From positions 11,987-75,986 of the forward strand of contig CAYLSB010000014.1 in NCBI GenBank assembly GCA_964386005.1: a DNA stretch of 64,000 nt. Reading direction: 5' to 3'. How positions within the stretch are numbered: position 1 is the first letter of the stretch; every line of letters starts with the position of its first letter. The translations under genes were made by a program, and so were the position numbers. Under the pieces are notes generated by a model that ran no database searches, had not been told where the DNA came from, and saw only the letters and a list, made by a program, of their open reading frames with translations. Source of the stretch: FEN-1350 sp964386005 (lineage in GTDB: Bacteria; Planctomycetota; Phycisphaerae; Sedimentisphaerales; Anaerohalosphaeraceae). This document shows, in pieces, positions 8,548 to 16,546 of the stretch.

Positions 8548-8904
8548 GTTTCGTTCCTTATCATTCCGGCGCGGATCCCGACCGAGCTTGAACGGGGGCC
8601 GGAGTCCCGACATCACGAAACCATCTTGGTAATGCCTATCGGCCCGGATGCCATCCGTCCTGGTACCATCTCAGCCCATGCCCGAATCCGGATCATGAAA
8701 CCACCAAATCCTTCATGGGGATTGCCGTCAACGACCGTTCCCCGAACTCGAACCACATATGATGAGTAGGGACTCTCCATCAATCCCCATATCCTTCTTT
8801 CTTCAGCGTCGCGCAGCGTCTCGGATTGACACAAAATTTGCCTTCATGATGTTTTTTTGATTGGTACATCATCGTTTCGGACACCAAAGGTGTTGAACGA
8901 ACCC

Positions 8905-8950
8905 AAAAGGGTCCGAACCCTTTGATGGGTTTGAGGGTCTGACCCCTTTT
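8905..8950 (+). repeat. Dispersed GGGTC...GACCC repeat, copy 1
   Basis: A 46-bp element framed by AAAAGGGTC and GACCCCTTTT with GAACCCTTTGATGGGTTTGA in the middle, so it has inner and outer inverted repeats. A shorter copy lies at 9236-9275 and a diverged copy in opposite orientation at 59428-59478. It can form a hairpin ending in a T-run, so it might also stop transcription. Confidence 0.7.
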
Positions 8951-9050
8951 ATGACAGAGGACACACAACCGTCTCAATTTATGTTGGGGCCCACGGCGTG
9001 TGACCATTGAATCATGCGGTGGATCGCAAACGGATAGACAACCGCAATGT

Positions 9051-9069
9051 GGGCGGATGCCATCCGCCC
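9051..9069. repeat. Perfect palindrome GGGCGGATG-C-CATCCGCCC
   Basis: A nine-base-pair perfect stem around one central base, followed by CCTACAA. A decayed relative is at 3697-3720. No gene is associated with it. Confidence 0.7.
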
Positions 9070-9113
9070 CTACAATTTGGATGAAGAGGTAGCACAACCG
9101 TCCCGGCGGTGTT

Positions 9114-9174
9114 CTGGAGGGACTCGCTCCGTCGGGTCCGAATGGATCGGCCATGACGGAGCACGGCCCTCCAG
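9114..9174. repeat. Large two-step hairpin in intergenic DNA
   Basis: The outer stem CTGGAGGG/CCCTCCAG (8 bp) encloses an inner stem GCTCCGTC/GACGGAGC (8 bp) around a ~24-base loop. No T-run follows, so it is not an obvious terminator. The GGAGGG..CTCCGT module recurs in weaker form at 3795-3822. Confidence 0.65.
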
Positions 9175-9235
9175 GGCAGTTGAATTGCCGGACAATTGAA
9201 TACGGACCACTGGATAGTGGATATCAGGTGACCAT

Positions 9236-9275
9236 AAAAGGCGTCTGACCCTTTGATGGGATTGAGGGTCTGGCC
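9236..9275 (+). repeat. Dispersed GGGTC...GACCC repeat, copy 2
   Basis: Matches copy 1 at 8905-8950 through GACCCTTTGATGGG-TTGAGGGTCTGG-CCC but is shorter and lacks the terminal T-run. The same orientation as copy 1, about 330 bp further on. Confidence 0.65.
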
Positions 9276-9534
9276 CAAACCTATTCGGCCCTCGATTTGC
9301 ATGGTTATGGCGTCTCGAAGAATATTTCTGTAGATCACCCATTTCCCGCTGGCTGACGAAGAGGAACTGCTGGCCCACATCGCCCGTCCGCAAAACCAGG
9401 ACGAATCCCGCCACGGCCGATGGCACCCGTGAGCGGACTATTCTCAGATGTACCGATTGTGAGGAAGCGCGGATCTCGAAACGGGCAAACCCTCTCTTTA
9501 ATTTACGAATATGCAAAAAGAGGTATAGTATTTC

Positions 9535-9563
9535 TTGTATCTGAGCGAACGGTACTGTATCAT
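9535..9563 (+). promoter_or_regulatory. Possible promoter of the metal-efflux operon
   Basis: TTGTAT (9535-9540) and TATCAT (9558-9563) are separated by 17 bases, about 35 bases before the ATG at 9599. Just upstream, CTCTTT and AAAGAG form an imperfect inverted repeat (about 9493-9521) that could be an operator. The boxes are only partial matches. Confidence 0.35.
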
Positions 9564-9598
9564 CCTACGTAGATAACACAACGGCGAAAGGTTATCGT

Positions 9599-9988
9599 AT
9601 GCATTCAATGAGATCCTATCTGGCATTGATGGCGGTAGGTGTATTGGTCGTAAGTTCGGCCAATATGGTTGTTTGCGCCGAACCGGTGGGGGGGGTTCGC
9701 ATCCGTCTGGCCCACCATGAATGCCATACCGGTTTGATTCATGCGGCGCAGGATGAACATTCTACGCCCTGTATGGACGATTGTCATTTTCATGCGCCGG
9801 AATGTTGTCAGGATACGCCGTTATCCTTTTCCCCGGTTCCCGTTACGAAACCGATCCCGGCGGATACGCTATCCGCAGAAATCAAGATCGGGGTAGCGCC
9901 CGATCCCCTTATATGTTCACTACTGCCGCGCAACGCGTTTCGCATGGAAGTGGATTTGGTCCTTTCCACAACGGTCCTGCTGATCTAA
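9599..9988 (+). CDS. Secreted His/Cys-rich protein at the head of the metal-efflux operon
   Basis: A 129-residue protein with a signal peptide ending near MVVCAEP. The middle is rich in potential metal ligands: HHECHTGLIHAAQDEH, then CMDDCHFHAPECC. This suggests a periplasmic binding or sensing role for a soft or borderline metal, though the family is not recognised. The ATG has AAAGG seven bases upstream. It is followed by a small lipoprotein and czcCBA-type genes on the same strand, which supports a role in metal resistance. The C-terminal part is hydrophobic but too short to be certain of a membrane segment. Confidence 0.6.
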   Translation: MHSMRSYLALMAVGVLVVSSANMVVCAEPVGGVRIRLAHHECHTGLIHAAQDEHSTPCMDDCHFHAPECCQDTPLSFSPVPVTKPIPADTLSAEIKIGVAPDPLICSLLPRNAFRMEVDLVLSTTVLLI

Positions 9989-10075
9989 GCCGGATCGCAT
10001 CTATTATCATTATATATCCTCTGTAAATGCCTGAATAAGTCGCATGCATGAACCTTTATTTCATGGGGAGATGGT

Positions 10076-10525
10076 ATGAAATCTCTGAATCGTCCATTGA
10101 GCATTCTGATTCTGATAACGGGTCCGGCGGTGATCTTGGGGTGCGGTTGCTGTCCTACGTCTTCCATCGCGGCGGCGCCCAATCTGGCGGTCGAGCCGCA
10201 GGAATCGCGGAAGCTGGAAGTTATTTGGGTCCGCCTTGAACCGGCGGGGGATACCGCGGTCTTGTCGGGAGCGATCCGGCAGACGGGCGCGTCGCCTTCG
10301 CCGACGACCGGGCATGTGGATGTGGAAATCCGCAAACCCGACGGCGCCGTCGTTTATCAGGCCCATTCCGAAACGATGTATATTCCGAGGCACATTATCG
10401 GAAAAGGAAGCAGCCACAAACGGTTTCGAATTCCATTGAATACCGGCGTCGATTCGATGAGTCCGTCCCATACGATAACACTGAAGGCCTGTAACGATCC
10501 ACAGTGCCCGGTCCAGCCGATCTGA
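10076..10525 (+). CDS. Putative lipoprotein in the metal-efflux operon
   Basis: A 149-residue protein with an N-terminal signal and a lipobox-like LGCGCC near residue 22, so the mature protein is probably lipid-anchored. The rest resembles a beta-sandwich (KLEVIWVRLEP, GHVDVEIRKPDG and HTITLKACNDPQCP), with two more cysteines near the end. No family is recognised. GGGGAG precedes the ATG, and the stop lies 12 bp before the outer-membrane gene of the efflux system, so it is almost surely co-transcribed. Confidence 0.6.
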   Translation: MKSLNRPLSILILITGPAVILGCGCCPTSSIAAAPNLAVEPQESRKLEVIWVRLEPAGDTAVLSGAIRQTGASPSPTTGHVDVEIRKPDGAVVYQAHSETMYIPRHIIGKGSSHKRFRIPLNTGVDSMSPSHTITLKACNDPQCPVQPI

Positions 10526-10537
10526 GAAGGAGATCGT

Positions 10538-11896
10538 ATGATACGGACGTGGGTTCTCTTGATCGGAACCGGGATGCTGGGATTGGCCGGTTGCGGCGAA
10601 TCGATGATGACGGAAGCTTTCGAACCGAATTCCGCGGCGCGTCTATCGTCGGTCGAATCGAATGCGGAGAAACCGGCGGCGGAGGCCCCGCTGTTTCCGG
10701 AACCGGAAGGGGAATTATCGCTGCACCAGGCAATGGGGCTTGCGCTGCGGTACCACCCGGAGTTGCGCGTCGTTTCGTACGATATTCGGATCGCCGAAGC
10801 GAGGCGCCTGCAGGCGGGATTGCGGCCGAACCCGGACCTGGAAATCGAGGTGGAGGAATTCGGCGGAACGGCGCCGCGCAACGCCTTCGACGGCGCCGAA
10901 TCGACGATCCGTCTGAGCCAGGAACTCGAGACGCGGGGCAAACGCGACAAACGCAAGCAGGTGGCCGAACTGGACATGAAGCTTGCGGACTGGGATTACC
11001 GGAGTACGATGCTCGACATTCTAGCGCAGACCCGCGCTGCCTTCGTACGGGCATGGATCGCCCAGGAACAGTTGGCGGTGGCCGAAGACCGGGTTCGGCT
11101 TTCGCAGGCGGTGTTCGACAGTATCCGGGCGATGGTGGATTCGGGCCGACAGTCTCCGGCGGATCTGGCGCGGGCCCAGGTGGTTTTGTCGGAGCAGGAG
11201 ATGGAATTCCGGAAGGTCCGGGAGGAGGCGAATTTGACGCGGACTCTCCTTTCGGGTTTCTGGGGCGGCGGACGAGCGACATTCACGTCGGTCCGCGGCG
11301 ATTCACTGAGGGTGGAACCGCCGGCCGAGGCCGGGTCGCTTCTGTCGCGACTTTCGCGAAATCCGGATTTGCAGCGGTGGGCAACCGAACATCAACAGCG
11401 TCGGGCGCAACTGGCGCTGGAACGGGCCAAGGGCACGTCCAATTTTTCCATCAGCGGGGGAATCAAACGGCTGGAAGAAGACGACGACCATGCCTTTGTC
11501 GTCGGCGTGTCGATTCCGCTTCCTTTGTCGGATCGCAATCAGGGTGGCAAGCTGGAGGCGGTTCATCAACTGGCGCGCGCCGCCGAACAGCAACGTGCGG
11601 CCGAGCTGCGGATCACACAGTCGTTTCACGCCGTCTATTCGGAATGGACGACGTCGTATCATCAGATCGAACAGATTCAATCGCGGATTCTTCCGGCCAC
11701 GCAACAGGTCTTTGACGCGGCGCGGATGGGTTATGAACAGGGTAAATATGATTATCTGAAATTGCTGGACGCCCAGCAAAGTCTTTTCGAGACGCGGACG
11801 AACTATCTGGAATCCCTGCTGGCCTACCATCTGGCCCGGATCGAGATGGACCGTCTGCTGGGCGAACCGGCTCCAACCGAGGAAACCAAGCCATGA
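10538..11896 (+). CDS. Outer-membrane efflux protein (TolC/CzcC-type lipoprotein)
   Basis: The outer-membrane channel of a tripartite RND efflux system. The 452-residue product has a lipobox (GLAGCGE) at the end of its signal sequence and the two-fold repeated helical pattern of the OEP family, with long Arg/Glu/Ala-rich coiled helices (for example RRLQAGLRPNPDLEIEVEEF and a second repeat near GYEQGKYDYLKLLDAQQSLF). AAGGAGA lies just upstream. Its stop overlaps the adaptor gene by ATGA, so the order is CzcC-CzcB-CzcA. The substrate is inferred from the neighbours, not from this protein. Confidence 0.9.
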   Translation: MIRTWVLLIGTGMLGLAGCGESMMTEAFEPNSAARLSSVESNAEKPAAEAPLFPEPEGELSLHQAMGLALRYHPELRVVSYDIRIAEARRLQAGLRPNPDLEIEVEEFGGTAPRNAFDGAESTIRLSQELETRGKRDKRKQVAELDMKLADWDYRSTMLDILAQTRAAFVRAWIAQEQLAVAEDRVRLSQAVFDSIRAMVDSGRQSPADLARAQVVLSEQEMEFRKVREEANLTRTLLSGFWGGGRATFTSVRGDSLRVEPPAEAGSLLSRLSRNPDLQRWATEHQQRRAQLALERAKGTSNFSISGGIKRLEEDDDHAFVVGVSIPLPLSDRNQGGKLEAVHQLARAAEQQRAAELRITQSFHAVYSEWTTSYHQIEQIQSRILPATQQVFDAARMGYEQGKYDYLKLLDAQQSLFETRTNYLESLLAYHLARIEMDRLLGEPAPTEETKP

Positions 11897-13224
11897 AACG
11901 AAATGGATTGTATCTAATCGTTCTCGTCACGGCGGGAGCGGCGGGCATTGGGCTGTTGTCCTATTGGAACCGCGATGACGCCTTTGCCGAATCCGGCGGC
12001 GAGACATCCCATGCGGGACATTCGCATGGAACAACCTCATCTGGAACAGGTGCGCCATTGGGTCTTACGCAGCTTGAGGCCCTTCGTTGCGAACATGATA
12101 TCCGCCAAATGGACTGCGATGAATGCCGTTACGAGCTGGGGATCGTCAGGATCGCCGAGGGATCTCCGGCGGCGGCGCTACTGAAAACGCAGGCGGCGGA
12201 GTTGCGGATTATGACCCGGACGCTGGGGCTGATGGGACATGTCGAACTGGATCTGAATCGAACGGCCGAGGTGGCGGCGATCGGAGGGGGACGCGTGGAA
12301 ACGATCCATAAACGACTGGGCGATGCGGTTCAGGCCGGAGAGACGCTTGCGGTACTGCACAGTCCCGAATTCGGCAGGGCCAAGACCGATTACCTGGAGG
12401 CCGCGGCGCAGTGGGATCTGGTCCAGACGACGTTTCGGCGGGAGGAGCAACTGCATGACAACAAGGTCAGCAGCGCCGCCGATTTTCAGCAGGCCCGGAA
12501 TGAATATCGCCGTGCCCAGGCCTCCTTCATCGCCGCCGAGCGATTGCTGGAGGGGTATGGCTTGACCGTCGAACAGATCGAAGAGCTTCGACAGACGGCT
12601 CCCAACGGCGATTTTTATCATTTGTCGCTGACCGCGCCGTTTTCCGGAACGATCCTGCGGCAGAATTTCATTCAGGGCCAGGGCGTCGAGACGGATCAGT
12701 CTCTGTATCGGATTTCGGATCTGGGTCGGGTGTGGGTGATCTGTCATGTTCCGGAATCGGCGCTGGCGTCGCTGGACGGGCAGGTCCGGTCCGGGAAAGC
12801 GGTCACGGCGGAGATTCGGGTTCGGGCCATACCGGATATACAATTCAGAGGGTCGCTGGATCGGATCTCGGATGAGGTGGAGGAAACCACGCGGTCGATT
12901 GAGGTTCGGTTTGTCGTGTCCAACGAAGATCTCCGGCTCAAACCGGGGATGTTCGCCCAGGTGGATATCGAGATAGCGGAGACAGAAAGCCGGTTGGCCA
13001 TTCCCACGTCGGCGATTCTGACGGACGAGGGAACGGCCTTCGTATTTTGCCGGTTGAAGGACGATCTGTGGATTCGGCGGTCGGTCTCGGCCGGAGCGGA
13101 TGCGAATGGGTATTCGCCGATTCTCGACGGTCTGAACGAAACGGATATCGTCGTCATCGAAGGCGGCCTGATGCTCAAGAGCGATGTCCTGCGTGAAAAA
13201 ATGGGCGCCGGATGCGCGCATTGA
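11893..13224 (+). CDS. Periplasmic adaptor (membrane fusion protein) of a metal RND efflux system, CzcB-like
   Basis: Links the inner-membrane pump to the outer-membrane channel. The 443-residue product has an N-terminal membrane anchor, then a His-rich stretch (SHAGHSHG) and a small Cys motif, CEHDIRQMDCDEC, which resembles the metal-binding N-terminal extension of CzcB/CusB relatives. Next come the lipoyl/barrel-sandwich halves, an alpha-hairpin (REEQLHDNKVSSAADFQQAR) and beta-barrel segments (SLTAPFSGTILRQ, then VWVICHVPESALA). The extra ligands support a heavy-metal substrate. It overlaps the preceding gene by 4 bp. Confidence 0.9.
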   Translation: MKRNGLYLIVLVTAGAAGIGLLSYWNRDDAFAESGGETSHAGHSHGTTSSGTGAPLGLTQLEALRCEHDIRQMDCDECRYELGIVRIAEGSPAAALLKTQAAELRIMTRTLGLMGHVELDLNRTAEVAAIGGGRVETIHKRLGDAVQAGETLAVLHSPEFGRAKTDYLEAAAQWDLVQTTFRREEQLHDNKVSSAADFQQARNEYRRAQASFIAAERLLEGYGLTVEQIEELRQTAPNGDFYHLSLTAPFSGTILRQNFIQGQGVETDQSLYRISDLGRVWVICHVPESALASLDGQVRSGKAVTAEIRVRAIPDIQFRGSLDRISDEVEETTRSIEVRFVVSNEDLRLKPGMFAQVDIEIAETESRLAIPTSAILTDEGTAFVFCRLKDDLWIRRSVSAGADANGYSPILDGLNETDIVVIEGGLMLKSDVLREKMGAGCAH

Positions 13225-13251
13225 CGCGCGATACATTTCAGGGATGCACTC

Positions 13252-16200
13252 ATGCTTGACTCGCTAACGAATTCGGTTCTGCATCATCGCCGACTGGTGG
13301 TGATTGCGGCCGCGGCCGTACTGATCGGCGGCTGGCTGGCCTGGAGCCATATCCCCATCGACGCGTTTCCCGACGTGACCAACGTGCAGGTAATGATCCT
13401 GACGAAATCGCAGGGCATGACGCCGGAGGAAGTCGAGCGGCGGATCACGGTCCCGATCGAGACGGAAATGGGCGGACTGCCGAACGTGCGGCAGGTACGA
13501 TCCCTTTCGCAGACGGGACTTTCCCAGGTGGTGGTGATTTTCGAGGATTCGGTCGATACCTGGTTTGCGCGGCAACTCGTTTTCGAACGGCTGTCGGCGG
13601 CGAGGGAAAACCTGCCCGACGGCGCCGAGCCGGAACTGGGGCCGGTTTCGACGGGTCTGGGCGAGATTTATCAATACGCTTTGGAGGTGGGATACTCGTG
13701 CGCGGATCACAAGGAGGTCTGGAGCCGACGCGAAGGGAAATGCCCCACCTGCTCGGGGGCGCTGGTTCCGGGTCAGGCGGATCTGATGGACTTGCGGTCG
13801 ATTCAGGACTGGACCGTCGGGCCGGCGCTTCGGCGATTGCAGGGTCTCAATGAGATCAACAGCCTGGGCGGATTCGTCAAGCAGTACCATATCCTGATCG
13901 ATCCGGCCCGTTTGCTGTACCATGAGATCTCGCTGAAGGACCTGACCGAAGCGATCACGGCCAACAACGCCAACGCCGCGGCGGGGTATATCCGCCGGGA
14001 TCAGGAACAGTACAACGTGCTGTCGGAGGGATTGTTGCGTTCGAGCGGGGACATCGAACAGATCGTTCTGAAGTCAGCTCACGGCGCCCTGGTATATCTG
14101 AAGGATGTGGCGACGGTGGGGATCGGTTCTCCGCAGCGGTACGGGGCCGCCGGCAAGGACGGGCGTGGCGAGACGGTTCTGGGGATGACCATCATGCTCA
14201 AGGACGAGAATTCCAAGAGGGTGGTCGATGCCGTGAAAAAAGAAATTCCGGAGATACAAAAATCGCTTCCGGTCGGCGTTCGTATCGTTCCGTTCTATGA
14301 TCGCACCGGATTGATTCAGGCCTGCATCCGCACCGTATCGACGGCGCTGGCGCAGGGGGGCGTGTTGGTCATCCTGGTTCTGTTGTTGCTGATGGGGGAC
14401 CTGCGTGCGGCGATCGTGGTGTCTCTGTCGCTGCCGGTAACGGCCGCGGGAACGTTTCTGCTGATGGGCCGGCAGGGCCTCACAGCCAACCTGATGTCTT
14501 TGGGCGGGCTGGTGATCGCCATCGGGATGGTTGTGGATGCCTCCATCGTCGTCACGGAGAATATCGCGCGCCACATGGCCGAACCCTCGAAACGGGGACT
14601 ATCACGAATGGAGACGGCCGCCCAGGCCGTGCGCGAGGTGATCCGGCCGGTGATCTTCGCCATCCTGATCATCGTGATTGTGTTCGTGCCGATGTTCGCG
14701 CTGGAATCTCTCGAAGGCAAGATGTTCAAGCCCCTGGCGGTCACGATTTGCATGGCGATGTTCAGTTCGCTGATCGTGTCGTTGACGGTCGTGCCGGCTC
14801 TGGCGTGCATCCTGACCCGGCGAACGGGCCAACAAGCCCTTGAACACGGATTTATCCACGCGGTATCGCGGATTCAATTGGCGCTGTTGCGCCGGGCCAT
14901 GTCCGCCCGATGGATCACGATCGCGGCGACGGTCCTGTTGATGGCGTTGGGCGTCGTCCTCTTCCGGCGGCTGGGGTCGGAATTTTTACCGGCACTGGAC
15001 GAGGGGGCTATCGCCGTGAATCTGGTTCGTCTGCCGACCGCGGGGCTGGATGGATCGGTTGCGCAGAGCCGACAGATCGAAAAGCACCTTCTGGCGACAT
15101 TTCCGGACGAGATCGAAACGATCGTCTCCAAGACCGGCCGGGCCGAGATATCCGAAGATCCGATGGGTCCCGAGCAGACCGATCTTGTCATCCCGTTGAC
15201 GCCCCGCCGGCAATGGAAGGCCGCGAAGAGCAAGGAGGCGCTCGTCCGGATGATGCAACAGGAACTGGCGAAATTTCCGGGGATACGGCCGGCGTTTTCC
15301 CAGCCGATCGCTCTGCGGGTCAACGAGTTGGTCAGCGGGATCAAATCGGATATCGCGATCAAGATTTTCGGCGAGGACATCGACCGCCTGATCGAAATCG
15401 CCGGGCAGATTTCGCCGATTCTGGCCACAATCGAAGGCGCCCAGGATATCGCGATCGAGCAGGTGTCGGGATTCTCTCAATATACGGTTCGGATGAATCG
15501 ATCGGCAATGGCTTCTCACGGGATTTCCGTCGCGACCGTCAATGATCTGGTGGAGACAGCCGTCGGCGGCAAGGTCGTAACCGATTTGTATGAAGGACGA
15601 CGACGGACTGCGGTGGTCGTGCGGTTCGACGATTCCTATCGAAGCCATCCGGACGCTCTTTTAAAAATTCCCGTGCTTAGTCCCGCGGGATACCCTGTGC
15701 CGATGGGCGATCTGGTCACGATCGGCGAAAAACCCACCTATGCCAAGATCAACCGCGAGGATTCGCAAAGGCGGCTGCTGGTGGAGTGCAACGTCCGCGG
15801 TCGAGACCTCGGCGGATTCGTGCAGGAGGCCCGTCGTTCGCTGGAGGCGCTCGAACGGGATCTGCCGGAGGGTTATCGAATCGTCTGGTCGGGCCAGTTT
15901 GAAAATCAACAGCGCGCCCAGAGGCGACTGGCGGTGGTGGTCCCGATTACCATCGGGCTGATTTTCCTGATGCTGGTTATCGCGCTGAAGTCGTTTTCCA
16001 GCGCGGGACTGATCCTGCTCAATCTTCCGTTTGCGGTCTTCGGCGGCATTGCGGCGATGTATCTGATGCGGGTGAATTTCAGCGTGGCGGCTTCGGTCGG
16101 TTTTATCGCGATCCTCGGTATCGCGGTGGAGAACGCGCTGGTTCTGGTGAGTTTCTGCGAGGAACGGCGGCGGAACGGAGCGACGACCCGGGAGGCGATC

Positions 16201-16422
16201 GTGGAGGCCTGTCGGTTACGGATTCGGCCTCTCCTGATGACGACCTTTACAACGCTTCTGGGCCTGTTGCCGATGTTGTATGCGACGGGGTCGGGATCGG
16301 AGATTCAAAAGCCGCTCGTGGCGGTGATTTTTGGGGGCCTGGTCAGCACGCTGATTCTCGATTTGATCGTATTGCCGGTCGTGTATGAAATGGTCCATCC
16401 GGATATCCGTGCGACGGCGTGA
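13252..16422 (+). CDS. Heavy-metal RND efflux pump, CzcA/CusA family
   Basis: The proton-driven inner-membrane pump. At 1056 residues it is typical in size, with an N-terminal TM, two large periplasmic loops and two six-helix bundles. Family signatures include IPIDAFPDVTNVQV near residue 37, RSLSQTGLSQVVVIF, and GMVVDASIVVTENIARH in TM4 with the proton-relay aspartate. An unusual small cysteine cluster, YSCADHKEVW then GKCPTCSGAL (residues 148-174), sits inside the first periplasmic loop and looks like an inserted heavy-metal-binding domain. It follows CzcB by 27 bp. The metal could be copper/silver or zinc/cobalt/cadmium; the sequence alone does not decide. Confidence 0.92.
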   Translation: MLDSLTNSVLHHRRLVVIAAAAVLIGGWLAWSHIPIDAFPDVTNVQVMILTKSQGMTPEEVERRITVPIETEMGGLPNVRQVRSLSQTGLSQVVVIFEDSVDTWFARQLVFERLSAARENLPDGAEPELGPVSTGLGEIYQYALEVGYSCADHKEVWSRREGKCPTCSGALVPGQADLMDLRSIQDWTVGPALRRLQGLNEINSLGGFVKQYHILIDPARLLYHEISLKDLTEAITANNANAAAGYIRRDQEQYNVLSEGLLRSSGDIEQIVLKSAHGALVYLKDVATVGIGSPQRYGAAGKDGRGETVLGMTIMLKDENSKRVVDAVKKEIPEIQKSLPVGVRIVPFYDRTGLIQACIRTVSTALAQGGVLVILVLLLLMGDLRAAIVVSLSLPVTAAGTFLLMGRQGLTANLMSLGGLVIAIGMVVDASIVVTENIARHMAEPSKRGLSRMETAAQAVREVIRPVIFAILIIVIVFVPMFALESLEGKMFKPLAVTICMAMFSSLIVSLTVVPALACILTRRTGQQALEHGFIHAVSRIQLALLRRAMSARWITIAATVLLMALGVVLFRRLGSEFLPALDEGAIAVNLVRLPTAGLDGSVAQSRQIEKHLLATFPDEIETIVSKTGRAEISEDPMGPEQTDLVIPLTPRRQWKAAKSKEALVRMMQQELAKFPGIRPAFSQPIALRVNELVSGIKSDIAIKIFGEDIDRLIEIAGQISPILATIEGAQDIAIEQVSGFSQYTVRMNRSAMASHGISVATVNDLVETAVGGKVVTDLYEGRRRTAVVVRFDDSYRSHPDALLKIPVLSPAGYPVPMGDLVTIGEKPTYAKINREDSQRRLLVECNVRGRDLGGFVQEARRSLEALERDLPEGYRIVWSGQFENQQRAQRRLAVVVPITIGLIFLMLVIALKSFSSAGLILLNLPFAVFGGIAAMYLMRVNFSVAASVGFIAILGIAVENALVLVSFCEERRRNGATTREAIVEACRLRIRPLLMTTFTTLLGLLPMLYATGSGSEIQKPLVAVIFGGLVSTLILDLIVLPVVYEMVHPDIRATA

Positions 16423-16546
16423 ACCGTGTGGAACAGGGCGTCATTACCGGCTGTACAGAGGCGACGAAATCGGCTATGATGTTGCGGCAACGAAAATGAC
16501 GATTGCGGCGGATACGATAGAACAATCTTTTCATGAGAGGGTTGGT

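Larger units (their letters stand above)
8548..9598. other. Long intergenic region with palindromic repeats
   Basis: About 1 kb without a convincing gene. Open frames here (for example minus 8613-8834 and minus 9070-9516) have no recognisable domains and run across palindromes. The region holds two copies of a GGGTC..GACCC repeat, a perfect short palindrome and a large hairpin, listed separately. The last ~60 bases contain a promoter-like sequence for the metal-efflux operon. Confidence 0.6.

Noticed and set aside
8613..8834. Minus-strand 73-residue open frame (ESPYSSYVVRVRG...).
   Set aside because: No recognisable domain, weak start context, lies in repeat-bearing intergenic DNA; too little to call a gene.
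9070..9516. Minus-strand 148-residue open frame over the repeat region.
   Set aside because: Crosses the large hairpin and the GGGTC repeat; the amino acid composition looks like translated palindromes.
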